A stretch of 64,000 bases of DNA from Ciona savignyi (taxonomy: Eukaryota > Chordata > Ascidiacea > Phlebobranchia > Cionidae), in NCBI GenBank assembly GCA_000149265.1, contig CH003412.1:4109594-4173593 (forward strand). Reading direction: 5' to 3'. Position 1 is the stretch's first letter; each line of letters starts with the position of its first letter. A program made the translations under genes and the position numbers. A model generated the notes under the pieces. It ran no database searches. It worked only from the letters and a program-made list of their open reading frames with translations, and was not told the DNA's origin. This document shows, piece after piece, positions 11,899-25,500 of this stretch.

Positions 11899-12327
11899 GC
11901 TGTACAAAAATCTGGCTTAAAATAACCGGACAATTTACCAATACATTCACTGCAAAGACGGAGAAATCACTGTGGTGTAGATCTAAATATTCCATCAGTG
12001 TTTTCGTTAAAAGAAACTGTATTCAAAAGCAAAATACAAAAGAGCTATATGATTTAATAAGCGGAAATACGCGGAACACAGTACGGAGCACGACAATACT
12101 AGCAGCACATAACGCATATTTTTTCTACATTAGTCAAGCAACGAAAAAAATACAGGATCTTGAGCTACTTTTTAGATTCGTACTAGTTCTACGTATAGAA
12201 AACCTTTTTAGTCAAAAACGAACACCAGAAGAAATCAATAACCAAAATGCTTTCGAGTAGAAAGCAAAGTTAATAAAAGGAGTTGCCGTGTTTCAACTTG
12301 CCTATTTTTTGCCACGAAATTTAGCAC

Positions 12328-12333
12328 TTTATT
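12328..12333 (-). terminator. Candidate polyadenylation signal of CEP63
   Basis: AATAAA on the minus strand, 25 nt past the CEP63 stop codon. Confidence 0.5.
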
Positions 12334-12358
12334 AAAGTCACATTTTTTTCGGGAGTTT

Positions 12359-15300
12359 CTATTTTAAATATTTTGCCATGGCAGCATCCATTGCTTTGGT
12401 CATGTCGCCGATGTGTTTCTCGATTCGCGATTCAAGTTCAAGCACTCTTCTCTCGTCGTCGGCGGTAAACTCGTCCACCGTCGACACCCCTGTCTCCTCG
12501 AACCCCTCGTCAGTTATCCCGAGAAGCGCGTGGAGCTGTTTTTCTCCCATGCTCGCCATCGTGGTGGAGACCAGTGAGCTGTTGACGGAAGACGGATCGA
12601 TTCCAATGGAAAGTAGAAAGTTCTTGGTCGGAGTCGGGGTCCGTGCATCCTTGTCGCTGTTGGAGGACGAGGGAGTCATTGCTCCACTGTCAGCATCATC
12701 GGATCTCAGGACGACGCTGTTGGATCGAGGAGCGTCAGGGAAGCTTTCCATCTCACGAATCTTCGACTCCAAAGAAGCGATGCGGTGCTCATACGCCCTG
12801 CAAACCTCGTTTACTCTGGTTGGAAACAAAATAATCTTAATATCATTTGAAACTTGTGCCTGAAGAAAATTCATTACTTTTACGTGATGAATAGAAGTTA
12901 AGCTTGGCAGGTTAACAGATATCACATAACGTTTTTTATATTGCATATCGATAATTAAGGTGTGGGGAATACAAGTGAATTAGTTATTTTATTATCATAA
13001 TGTTGGGTCTGATTCACTTTACAATATTAATCATTCCAACTTTGAATTGCTGAAATGCAAACTAGATCTACAAGCCCTCAACAAAAAATCGCGTCAAGGG
13101 TTTGTTTTAAATTATGAAAATCACTATGTTACCTGGTTACTTCTGCACACCTGGTTTCATCTGTCTCGTTGCTGGTTTGGTTAACAGATGCGCTGTGTTG
13201 CTCAATGAAAGATGTGTCTTTATTACGTAGCTGGTGCTTCAGTTCGTCCACCTACCAGAAAAAGTGAAATATATGACTGTACCCCCACTTTATCCCAAAG
13301 GTGGGAAATATATATTACTGTACCCTACTTTATCCCAAAGGTGGGAAATATATATGACTGTACACCACTTAATCTTAAAAGTGGGAAAAACACATTCGTC
13401 AGATACTCAGTGACCACTTGTGTTATCAAAGTTATAGCATCATGTTTATTATATGTAAACAAGATTGTATGCTATTAGTCACTTCAGATTCAATGGTTAA
13501 CTGAGATGATACTCACTATCCACCACACAAACCATGTCATTAACAGACCACTTGTGTGTACATTAGGGAAAATAAGAAGGTTGGCAAATGGGTTGTATAG
13601 GCACAACCGCAAGCATTTTTTAGTTTATTGCGAAATATAATTCGAAATACTGACCTGCCCTTTAAGTTGTTTATTTTCCACCTCCAGCTTACCAACTGCT
13701 TTCCCATAGTTTTGTCTCAGATGACTCAACTGTCCTTCGGCCTCGGACAGTGACCTTAGATTAAAACCAATAATTATTTTACTTCTAAGTAAATCAATTT
13801 TAGTAAGAGATCAGAAAAGCCAATAGATCATTTGGTAAGTCATAAATAGACTTCTGAACTTTTTAATCTCTATTTTTCGATAATGCGTTTTTGTTCCTTG
13901 TGCTAATTAAATAAACATTGAATAAATTAAAAGTACACCAAACATATTGTAAAACTGTGGTACAACTTCATCTAGTATGAGCTAGGATATTAAAATTTTA
14001 TCCCCATAAATAGAAAAATGTTGAGGGCATTAGCATTACCACATGGCAAATGAATGATTACTTTGAGCCCACTATCAGGCTACACAGTGTATTATATATG
14101 ATTTAAAAAGACTTTTATAAATCTTCAAATTTGAATCAATATATAATTTCTACAGAATGAAGTAGTTTGACCCATAAATTTCTTATACGGAATAAATTTA
14201 ACTTATGAGGAATAAATTTGACTCACTTATCAGGTGAGTCCCTGTCGTTAACAGAGGACCAACGCCGCTGAGCACGAAGATTTTCAAGATGTTTCGCAGC
14301 AGTTTGCAGCTCGCAGTCCAACTTGTCCCTTCTTCTCGCCTCGTCCTTTAACTGGATCTCCATCTCCGAGCAATGCTCGTTTAACCGTGCGATATTCGCG
14401 TCCCGCCCATGTAAGTGGGTGGTCAGGTTTGTCACTTCAGCCTGTGGCAGCGAAAAAAATATTGTTTGAACTTCATGCTGACCCATTTCGGACTGTTACT
14501 AACTCCATAATTATAATAAAAAAGAAAGGCTGATGTTGGCCGCTTTCATCACTTGGTATTGTAAGTGGGTTTCTGTCCTTATTTAGTATATTACATAACT
14601 TAATGCATTATGGCAGCATAATAAAGATTATTTTAGTACATTTAAAATGTCAAAATAAATTGTGTGTAATCTAAAATCTTTAAATAACTTGGGTACAATC
14701 CATACATATATATATATAAATAAACATCTTAAAGATAAAGCTCGAGATTACTTATTTTACAAGTGAATCAAAGGTAAACCACTAATACACTAAGTAGAGG
14801 CAAAAAGCCTTTCACGAGCACACACAGACTAGTCAGTGGCTGGTTGGATTCAACAACATTTTTTGGCTGAAAGGCTACATACTACCCCCACTAAGTTAGG
14901 TGGATTTGTTAGTTGTGTCGACGGTGGAGGGTAAAACTTCAACCACCCCATTCCAGCACTATTGTTACAAAAATAATGAAATTCTTCAAACCTTCATGCC
15001 ACATAGTTGGGCTGAATGTGATTGTTCCATTTCTTCCAATTTAATTTGTAAGCTGCGGATCTCTTCATTAAATAAGTTCACCTAGAACGACATTGAAAAT
15101 TAATATTTCAAGCATCTAGTAGTAAATACGAGCACACAACGTACAAGAGAACAAGCCTTTACTGAATTCATGTGCATGGAATATATCTGTATGTTTTCCA
15201 AGTATGAGAAGCACTGCTTGACCATATATGCTAATTGGCAAATTGACAGCTTTATAAACTAAAGTATTCCCGTAGTTAGTTAAATGAACCTGAAAAGAAA

Positions 15301-18300
15301 TACTCCAATACACTCCCTCCCTAATAGGGTACAAAAAACCTCACTATAAGAAAGGTGTAACAGAACTTATAAGTGTGGATCAATGGCTTTAAACTGGCTG
15401 TATTCATGATCGATAATTTTTTGAACCAGTGGATTTAAATTTGTTAAAAATTGCAATAACAACACCTATAAAGCAACAAAAGTATTGATATATTGGTCAA
15501 TACGTCTTGTTATGACAACTGCTGTTTTACCACAGAAACAAATAAGTTGTATCAGATTTTATAAACTCATAATTCATATTTAAAATTAAAAAAAGCATCA
15601 GTAGAAAAACAACAATGATTAAAACAAAAATGTAATCTTTACCTTGGCACAATCATTTCTGCGCAAAACTTCATTTAAATTTGCCGATTCCTCCTTGGAA
15701 GACTGGAGTTGAGATTCAAGGAGTTTCACTTCATCACGAAGATGCTTCTCTGTCTCTCGCATCGCTTCCGCAGATGCCTCGAGGATCACCACTCGATGTT
15801 GCAGTTCATCCTCCTTTCTTTTAACCGGAGATCGAACCTGAAGTTGGATCGGTGACGAAAATATACACGAAATCATATTTTGTTTTAAAATCAGATATCG
15901 GTACTGAGTAGCAGTAAGTCTGCTTTAGAGAATCAGCCTTTGGAGCATATGCATAAATTTAAGACAAACTGTAGTATAAATGTGATAACCAGTAAAATTA
16001 AGGATTAAAAATAAATATATATATATTTTCACCATCAGAGGTCAAAAAAGCGAATCATTTTGCTGGCACCTTTTCAAATGCATGTCCAAACTTCCTAAGG
16101 AATTTTTTATAACAACAATTTTAAACCAACAAAAATTCATTGGATTGACAAAGCAGATATGTTAACCTGCATTGCTTCGACTATTTTGTCTTTAGTGTGA
16201 ATGCTTGTGATAAGATCTAGGTTTTTATTTTTCAGATCAGCAATCTCGTGTTCCGATCCTCTCAACGCAGCTTCACGAGCTGAGAGAGCAGCTTGCAGCT
16301 TCGTCACCTCTTCATCAAGAACCTTTAACTTAACAATATAAAAACCTTTTTAAATTTATCACCTATTTCAGTGCTTCTCAAAAGGTACGCCACAGGGGTA
16401 AGCTAGGTGCGCCACACTTGCATTGGGTAAATTTACGACAGAGTGTGCATAGATCATAAACTACTAAATGGTTAGTTTTTTAGTTCGTTCTTTTCCTTTG
16501 TAACGTTAGTTCTACATGAACTTCCGAAAAGCAAGAGCGCTCAATAAACAGTAATTTCGTTATGTGGAAAATTTGGTGATAAAATTATTTAAATCAAACT
16601 TTTAATTTTACATATTTTTCCTAAATGGTTGAGTATTTAGCATATTGTTTTGACTCCCCGAGCAAAGTGAGCCTGTTCGTTTCTTAATTGGTCTCGGGTG
16701 CACCACGAGGTAAAAAAGATCGAGAACCACTGGCCTATTTTATTAAGGTATTGCCTGCAGCATTTTATATAATTACAGTTAGATTGGGATTCAAACATTT
16801 TACTGGTCAGATTAAAATTCTACATAAATGGGTTACATTAGCAGAGTATGCACCAATATTTGTCCACTAGCAGAAAATACCTCAACTCAACTGAGCACAC
16901 ATTAGCAGTGAATAAACCTATATTACATTCCAACACTTACCCTACAGTTGGCTTTATCTGCCTGTTCCTGTTGCCGATATTTCTCAGCAGTCGCCGTGTG
17001 TCGTGCAGTATTCAGCTCTCTAGTTTTGCCCTGAAGCTCAGCGATCAACCGTTCTTGTTGTTGAATCAACTCCTTGTCGTTACTTAGTTCTTCTTCAAGC
17101 TTGCACAACAGTGTTTGGCTTGTTACCTCCACCTTTGATGAAAGATCAGATTTTTTCAGATGATTAAAATAGCTTATATGTGTCCGAAAATCACCCTTTA
17201 ATTCTGTATCTACTTTGTATATACAATCTATAAAAATGAAAAGTTATTCACATATAAATATCCCGGGAAAAGGAAAGGTTATTATTACAGGGATGCAGTA
17301 TGTTTTAATTAAAGAAAGATTTTTGTGCAATCCATTAATTTCTTAGGTTCAGCCCTTGTTCGCTAAATGGACACATGTGTGTCCCATTACACCGTTGATC
17401 ACATGTTACCATGACATTTTAAAAATGTGTATAAAATAAGTCTCATTTAGCTTTATAGAGTGTGCTATGACCTTAACACACCATTAACATTAAAAAACTC
17501 TACTGCATACAAATTCAATCTACTGCTAGATAGACAGAAAGTGTAGTAGGATATGCATGGAAAATGGTTTGGACCATGTTTTCGGAATAAATTAATAAAT
17601 TTGTAAGTCTAGGCCAGTCTTTTAATGAATATATATATATACACAAAGGGGGAATTGTTACCTCTTCCACCATTCTATTACTTTTCTTTAACCGAGATTG
17701 TGAGAGAGACAATTGTTGTTGAACTCTTTCATAATTTGCAGCAATAGAACGTTTCTGTTTCTCTAAACACTCAATTTGATGTTGCAAAGCCCTTTTTCTG
17801 CATTAAATTTGTTAAAAAGTGACCTAGACATTTAAAAACTGATTTCACAAAATTGCAATCAAAGGTACTATTTTTCCAAACTTATATTACAATTGCTATA
17901 CATAGATAGAATACATCATTGAAAATAACAAGAAAACTAGGAAGAAAGTTGAACAACAAAGGGGTGATAAATACCAGATATAGACGGACCTAATATCCCA
18001 TTCACTTGTTTGTTTATCATGTTCGACAATTTCAGATCTTTTTTCCTGTAATTCAGCGTTTAATCTTTCAACTTCGAGTGTTAGTTCGTTTTCTTTTTCA
18101 GCAGAGGTCTGGTTCCTTTTTGACCTATGCTTTATCATTTTCTCATGTGATTCCTGTCCAAAAAACACTTAATTCAAATTGTTACTTTAAGAAAATTTAA
18201 TTGTAAAAATTTGTAAGAGAAAAAGTGAATCAAATAACGAAATTTAGTCACTCAAATAGATTATATCATCAGTAATCACAAACTCTATTTCAATACTAGA

Positions 18301-20219
18301 TGCATGTTAAAGTGTATATATTTACAATATTAATAAAGGACATGGTCATGGCTATACTCAGGCGTCGGAAAATGCAAAAAAACGTGCAGAGGTGGAGTGC
18401 TCTTTTAGCTATTTATTATGTCCATTGTGCAAACATCCACTAGGCATGGAACCACTTTTCATGCATTTCTATTTGTTTAATATATTTACAGTATCTTTTA
18501 ATCTAAAAGGTTGTTATTACAAATATAGTGTTGTTAAAATCTCAAATGTACAATTAACCGAGCTAGAGTTTAATATGCGGCGCACACTCAAGTTTAATCA
18601 ACTTTACAAATCTTGTAACAACACTAAATCATCGGAATTTTAAACATTGTAAATTTTAATTGTGCAAAACGTGTGAACTCTAAAGTTTAGGTTAATTGAT
18701 GTTTTAAGCAGACTTTAAATCGATAATAAAGAAATATTACTCTTTCGTATTATCATTGTGAGCTCACCACGTTCGCACGAGGGATCAAAACATACATGTC
18801 CGCTTTTTATGACTGAGTGTAATTTGGACCAAGGCCAAACTATTCTTACATACATGCTTAGCCGAAGATTGCTTAAACTCAAACCTTTAGATTCCTTAGT
18901 TGACTCTTTAAGTTATTCAGTTGCAATTCATATTGAGAAGCTAGACTGCTTTGTCCTGATTCATAGCTTTCTAATTGATCCTTCAACACTCCTATCTCCT
19001 GCTGTTTCTGATCCAATACAGCCCTGAAAAAATTGTATATATTTTATTAAAATAAAAAGTTATAATAGTGGCTATTCGATCAAATTATGAAATTACCTTT
19101 TCAATTTTATAATTTCGATTAAGACCAGTTAAACAAACGGTGATAGAAAATAAAAACTGAATTTTAAATAAATCATCAGCACAATAGCACTCAACTTGTT
19201 TTCTTGTAGTTTAATGGATTAAATTATCATAGTACTCGAGTCCACATGGCAATTGACCTATCAATTTTTACATTCCTTCTATTTAACTGCACTGACTAAA
19301 GTGCAAATATGTAGTCAAGTATGCACTGAAAAAGAATAGTTTTAAACATACTGTTATTGCAAGAAATGTCAGTAATTTAGAAGTAAGATATTCAAAATAA
19401 AACTTTTACTGAACACTAAAACATTTTTTTCTAAGAAACTTTATTCTTGTGGATATTTGGTATATATTTAATGAGTTCTTGTTCCTCACGGCCCTAATCA
19501 CTGTTGCAACTCTGGCCTCTGATTTTAAGTTTGCGTTATTTATTGGGTATAATGTTTTATAGCAGTACCGGTATTCCAAATATCCAGTCCAGTCATTACT
19601 TTTTCCATTTTTACCAGATTTATTAACATTTAAAGTCATTGTACTCTGCTAGAAAATCTATCATTTTTGCTTTTCATGTGTTTATTTGGTGGAAAAAAAG
19701 TCTCCAATTTTGGATTACAATTTATAGATTACCTGGCACGAGATAATTCCTGATCCCTGACAGCCAATGAATCTTGTGACGCAATCAACTCTGATTCCCA
19801 TTCCATTTTCTTGTTTCGAACCTAAAATATTAAAACTTTTAGGTATTATTACCCTACTGGAAATATTTCAAAGTTTTAATTGGAAATGATGTAATTTCGT
19901 TTGTGGTGGTGCAAATTAGTATTGCTGGCATGAGGCAAAATTTAGGGTAAAAAATGTTGGTGCAAAAATCCAGCGCACAGAAAACGAACTTTCCAACAGG
20001 GTATTATTATGTTAAATTTTTTGAGAAAGAAGCATTAGGGTAATAACAAAATATTTATGTAGGTCTAATTCCAGGCTATTTAGAATAAGAGTAAATGTAA
20101 ACATCGTTTACCATAATATCAATTTGTCTCATCAGTTCTTGTAGTTCAGCGCCGCACGATGTTAAAAGAGTTCCACCTTCAGTTTGTTTTTCCAAGCAAT
20201 CCCAAATTGTTTTATCCAT
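12359..20219 (-). CDS. CEP63: Centrosomal protein CEP63/DEUP1, complete
   Basis: Coiled-coil scaffold for centriole duplication; in vertebrates CEP63 with CEP152 recruits PLK4, and its paralogue DEUP1 works in multiciliated cells. Thirteen exons: 20112-20219, 19733-19821, 18885-19023, 17990-18153, 17662-17797, 16941-17132, 16167-16322, 15643-15837, 14992-15081, 14227-14441, 13655-13754, 13133-13251, 12359-12815. They total 2160 nt and 719 aa (human CEP63 is about 703). Exon 1 ends with LLTSCGAELQELMRQIDIM, almost identical to the CEP63 N-terminal signature. Exon 2 has NKKMEWESEL, exon 9 QSHSAQLCGMK, and the C-terminus ERRVLELESRIEKHI matches the vertebrate end. Heptad-rich, Glu/Lys/Gln-rich coiled coil fills exons 2-12; exon 13 has a Ser/Thr/Pro-rich, phosphorylation-prone linker. 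Start ATG 20217-20219. Whether it represents the pre-duplication CEP63/DEUP1 ancestor is inference. Confidence 0.93.
13266..13384. repeat. Short tandem repeat, three ~40-bp units
   Basis: In the CEP63 intron between exons 11 and 12. Each unit starts GAAATATAT, continues GACTGTACNCCACTT or similar and ends AAGGTGG or AAGTGG. Confidence 0.85.
13984..14103 (-). mobile_element. SINE-1 fragment
   Basis: Tail half only, in a CEP63 intron. It keeps the TAGGATATT/TTTATCCCCATAAATAG tail and the GAGCCCACTATCAGGCTA block, with much divergence. Confidence 0.65.
16369..16732. mobile_element. hAT-type non-autonomous DNA transposon
   Basis: A 364-bp element in a CEP63 intron. Its ends CAGTGCTTCTC and GAGAACCACTG are inverted repeats of the kind seen in many hAT elements. 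Flanking octamers ACCTATTT (16361-16368) and GCCTATTT (16733-16740) match at 7 of 8 bases, fitting the 8-bp hAT target duplication. No transposase. Confidence 0.75.
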
Positions 20220-20530
20220 ATTTCCCCTTTTAGACTATCATGTGTGAGATATACAACTTTAAAAATACGTTTCCTAGTCGGTTGTTTGAATTTAAAATCC
20301 ACAAAACAAACAGGGGAACCACCTTCGAAGATATTGCTTATTTAAATTACCGGTTAATACATAGAAATGTTAAAAAATAACATTTAACTGTAGGCAATAA
20401 AACATCGTGAAACAGCGTGTGCTTGGATGGTTAATGCTACCAATTTATTTGCCGATTTTATATTACAGCACGGTATTAAGATTAAGTTTAACCAAGGTAT
20501 TAAAAAAATAATCATTGATTTTTACTAAAT

Positions 20531-20808
20531 GGCTCGGTGGGTTGAAAGATCGAAACAGTCGGTTGTGCTTTTGGGCAAGCTACCTGGACTAGGTTATAAA
20601 GCCGGCAGTTTAATGGGTTTTACTTAAATTAAAGGAACGTCTCAATCATATACCACTTACTGCAATTTTTTAACCTGACAGAGGACACAAGCTAAATGGC
20701 GATTACTAGCTTGAAAATGATCCCCGACGGCAGCCTGACGATAGGACGATGGTCCCCGTTGAGATTCCTCAATCACGGTGAAAAAAACGAATATCTTATG
20801 CTAGGCTG
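20531..20808 (+). mobile_element. SINE-1 copy
   Basis: Has the tRNA-like head with AGATCGAAACAGTCGGTTG, TTTTGGGCAAGCTACC and TTAATGGGTTTTACTTAAAT, with a rearranged tail. Confidence 0.75.
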
Positions 20809-21477
20809 TACAGGAATTACTTCTTCCGAGTTTTTATTCTAAATGTAACCTTAATTGTCTATATTGCATATTGTTTTGCCCATATATTCCCCGAAGCAAC
20901 GTCCAGTAGTTTGTAAATGAAGTAAATACAAAGAATATTTGTAGCAGTGATCGCGCAATATATAATATATATCTTCCTTCTGCAAGTTATCATAAAGATA
21001 TGTTTTTAAAAACCTTTTTACTATAGAGATAAAAAGGCCTAGTAGCCTAAGCTTTTAAAAATGATTTTTTACCTTAAGTATTTTGTCAATGCGCATTTAA
21101 TAATCCGTATAAATCAACATTATTTCTAACTATTGCATTAAACATACAAACAGATTTCCAAACCCTAACCACACTTTATACCTACTAAAGGAATACGCTG
21201 ATGTATTTATGTAAAAAAACGAACAGTTTTCGTAAATATTGGGTTCGTAAAGTTATTTTCTAGTTAACTTTAACTACACAAAACACCATTCACGCGTTGA
21301 TTGTTTAATTGTGATTATATATAAACAACCATTTACCCATTGATTGTTGAACTTTATTATATTACGTATAATGCAATGTAAGGATACTACTATGGTACTT
21401 TATCTCTATAACATACTAGCCTCAATAATAAATAATTATAGGCTTTGGACTAAGTTTTATTGCGATTATTTTTATCC

Positions 21478-21762
21478 GACCGATAAGCTTGGTGAATTAG
21501 TGCGTCGCTTTTCACCCGTAGGTTTTCAACCTTGAAACTGTTCGCTAGCTTGTCTGTTGTGCTCTTTAGCCAAGGTATTAGCAGACATTTCCTTAACCCA
21601 ACGGATTGATGGGTTCTACCTAATTAAAGGAATATGTAGATCATGCACATCACACTGCAATAGCTCCGGTAACCCGACAGTGGGCGCGAGGTGACGATTG
21701 CCCGTGTGTTAACCCCTTGGTTTTCCCATTCACGAGGATAAGAACATCCCATCCAATCCTAG
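21478..21762 (+). mobile_element. SINE-1 copy, near full length
   Basis: The head includes TTAGTGCGTCGCTTTTCACC. The body has ACACTGCAATAGCTCCGGTA and ACAGTGGGCGCGAGGTGACG, and the tail CCCATTCACGAGGATAAGAA. Confidence 0.87.
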
Positions 21763-22591
21763 GCTGGAACTTCGATAAAACTATTGGATTGAACTCGTTT
21801 GCCCGATAAACGTTGAAGCAACAGCCTGCAACGTGTATTTATATATATATATAAGACAGTGACGAGACTATCAGTAAACCAGCAGGCGTTTGTTTGCAAG
21901 TGAAGCAAAACATTCGACCAACCGCGTATTCCCTCTATTCCACTGAGCCGATATAACATCCCAGTGAATACTTAAATAATTGACGTTTGTACGAAAATGA
22001 CCGTCTTTCGGTATTCAACATGGTATCATATTTTAACCATAGTTTAAACGTGAGGGTTGAAACTAGTGTCAGTTGGAAATATGCGGTAAATTCGTGGATT
22101 GAAACTGTGTGTCTGTTGACATTATAGTTTATATCCACTTGTTTACAACGTGATCGATCTATAGATGGCAGAAGGTGCCATTCACTTGGCTTTGTCTGAT
22201 TTTAGACGTTCACTGGGTCACGTACAACGGTAACCTAATCGCTAAAACATGTAGGAAGACGTGATATAATACACCAGCTCTATGTTACACAGAATCTTTT
22301 TTTATATAAAAAAACAAAGCTGTAAGCGTGACATATGGTAGTAATGTTTATTACATTTTCGTGTATATGTGTTTACGCCTAGAGTATGTTGGCTGGTGAC
22401 GTAAAACAATGGAACATTCTATACCGTACACGTCACTGCCTTCTTCTCCACCACGTTTGTGTAGTCTTCCAAGGTTTGGTAGACCAATATACATGACTTA
22501 GTACGAAATTTTAAGCAAATGACTTAAGCGGCATTGGATTTTAGAGCTGAGCTAAATCGGATTTACGACTAAAAAAGGAAATTTAGATAAG

Positions 22592-25500
22592 ATGGCTGCA
22601 CCGGTAAGCTAGCGTGGAGAAGCTTTTTGCAGTATATATTTTTTTAATTCACATTTTTTTTACAGAAAAATTCCAGATTTGGTGCGATGGTGCTATTTCT
22701 AAATGCTTGGATGATGGCTTCAGCAACTGGTTATCACGTGACTATCCTAAATCCTATTGCGCCTGTCATGGTGAAGTTATTCAATCAAACGTATTTGGTG
22801 GGTTGAATATTTATATATTTAAATACTCACCGTATTATAAAGTTATGAACCGGCGTTACAGGGAAGAAATGGTGTCCCTATACCCGATTCCCTATCCCTA
22901 AGCATTACGTCCATTGTAAATTCGATTATATTCGTCGGAGCCTTGGTTGGAGGAGTTGGGACAAAATTTCTGTTGGGTTGGTTTTCTCCAAAACGTGTGA
23001 TGCAGTTGGGGCATGTAACGAGTCTGTTTTCCATCATTGTGGTGTCATTAATTGGTGGCCCTACCGGTTCATATGAAGTGATAATCATTGGACGATTTTT
23101 AGCCGGATTAAATGTTGGAATCTCATACAGTTGAGTAGCGTTCTTTTAACTTATTACGTTATTGTATAGAGTTGTACATTACATAAATACTATTTCTGTA
23201 GATTTGCCTTCGCTTATGGTTTCTGAAACAAGTGCAACAGGAATGCTTGGATTTTGGCAGAGTGTGGTTGGTTCTGCTGTTGCGTTTGGTTTCTTGATAG
23301 CTGCCATTCTTGGACACCCAAAGGTTTGAATTTACTAATAAGTTTATAACTTTCGTATTAACAGTTTCGTATTAACAGCTCTTAGGTACGATTGAACTGT
23401 GGCCGTTAGGCGTAGCACTGGCAGGAGTCCCAGCAATTATTTATTTGATCAGCAGCATTTGGTTGCCGGAATCTCCTTTCTACCTTATAAGGAATGGAAT
23501 GAAAGATGAGGCTGTTAAAACACTCCAGAAACTTCGATCAGGATCCAAGGTTATATGACCGAATGAGCTCAAATCAATATGTGTAATAACTGTGTATGTT
23601 GAATTACACAATTTTTCAATGTTGTTTGTTGTAGGAAGACATTTTGGAGGAGATTAACATTATAAAAAGCGAAATGAAAGACATCAAACATGTAGGAATT
23701 GGAACAATGCTAAAAACTAAGCAATATCGGTAAGTTAAATACATTACACCTTATGATTAGTTCAGTGGTATCGAGTGGACAATCAAAATGCTTGACTTTG
23801 AAATCAGCTGGTAGCTGGTCGGTTGTGGCAAAGCTTTCAGGGAACTTTACCGAAACACAGTTGTTTAATGGGTTAAACAAAAAGTCTATGTATTTCGTAT
23901 AAAAAATCGTATTTTACAAACATACGCCAGCCCGATTGTGACCAAGAGTAATTCAAGTTTAAATTGTTTTTCAACGTTACAAGTAACCTACATACAGCAT
24001 TATTTAAAGAGAGTTATATCGGTTTGTTTTTACCTAGTCTATCTTGTTAGGCTCGTATGCGATATTGTGCGATACATTGTTCGGCCGCTATTCTTCGTAT
24101 GAAAATGCTTAAAATTAAAATGACTTACCGAACCTTGCCCCGATCGATTAAATCGAACTGATCGTGCATAATTGAAATTATGTCAAATAACGACTATGAT
24201 ATATAGCCCTGGCAACCCATCTATAAGGTATACCAAAATTCTAAGGAATGCCTGTTCGACAACAAATGGTGTTGACGCACAACGGCAAGTCGCAAAACTC
24301 CTTACAGAGACGTCAACACAAATTTTGCTCACAGACGAAAAGTCTGTGGGACGAGTGTAATTTTAGGACGAAAACAAAAGTGATGGCGCGCAAATATTAA
24401 GGATTTATTGACGTTAACATGATGCTATTGGAAACACCGGTTCGCGCTTTGTAATTCGATTAGTTTTTAAATTGGTTTATATATTTCGAAGTTGACCGCA
24501 TTGTGTTATTCTATATTACACTATATATATATATATATTTGTATAGGGAATTTGTATATTCACTCCTTTCTTTCCGTGTCTTTGATTTTATTGAAGTAAC
24601 CCCGAAGCATTGAACTAAACCATATTTAACTTCAAGGCATTGATTTAATTCAAATTTAACTCCAATGCATTGATTTTATCCATATTTCACTTCAAAGCAT
24701 TAATTTAATCCATATGTATGCCTTTTATTTAATCATAAATGTCAACTTATCCACATTTCTTTCCTTCTATGCGGCAATATTGGTTGTCTATGTATGGTAT
24801 CTAATTATATCCCCCCTTTCTTGTTTTTGCCGAAATTATTGAATAGAAGTCATTAAATCAAACTATAGCGCAGATATGTAAAAACAATTTAGGGTTTTAT
24901 CCCGGAGGAATTTCTTAGATACAAATGAATTTCTTTAGTGTTTATTTTTAAATGTAATAAAAGGGCGTGTTTTTCGATAGAAATCGTCTAAAGGGAGTTT
25001 TCAAATCTGAGACTTTTATATACTTAACCAACATTAGGTAAATTCCCAGCACTAAAAATACCGAAATCGCTTACAAGCAGTTATTAAATCGAACTAAAGC
25101 CGTCACAAATTTTAACTAACATTACTTATATAGGCCTATAAATAAACCTAAATTATAGGTACAATGCAACTGTGCTATTTATAGTATAATGCAAGATCTT
25201 TGCCAATATAATTTTTGGGTTTATACATTTAAAATCATGCTTCAATGTGTATGATAATTCATGGGATGTTATTCCTCTAACAATTGGTAGATGTTAAAAT
25301 TGTACAACTGTTTAGTGCATGACAGGTGTGTATTGTACGTACGTTATCACCAGGTTGCACAAACGACAACCGAAATAAATGTTGGGCTCTTTTACTCCTT
25401 AAATGACAAAAAATCATTTAAATTAAATTTAAACTTTTTTAAGCAAAGTTTTCTTTATTTGTGGTTATAAACGCACAATAATATACTTCGTTTGCATAAC

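Larger units (their letters stand above)
11758..12358. other. Convergent intergenic space, P450 3' UTR and CEP63 3' UTR
   Basis: 601 bp between the two convergent stop codons. It holds candidate AATAAA signals for both genes and no other feature. Confidence 0.7.
20220..22591. other. Divergent intergenic space with two SINE-1 copies, no gene seen
   Basis: Separates the CEP63 start (minus) from the transporter copy A start (plus), so both promoters should lie here. It contains SINE-1 copies at 20531-20808 and 21478-21762 and a short (TA)n near 21838-21855. No conserved exon was found. The sequence just upstream of copy A shows little likeness to that upstream of copy B. Confidence 0.6.

Noticed and set aside
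12378-12863. 161-aa plus-strand ORF
   Set aside because: It is antisense to the last CEP63 exon. The minus frame has the conserved C-terminus and a matching splice acceptor.
24172-24360. 62-aa plus-strand ORF in transporter copy A intron 6
   Set aside because: No family likeness, no partner exon, and it lies among repeats that are absent from copy B.
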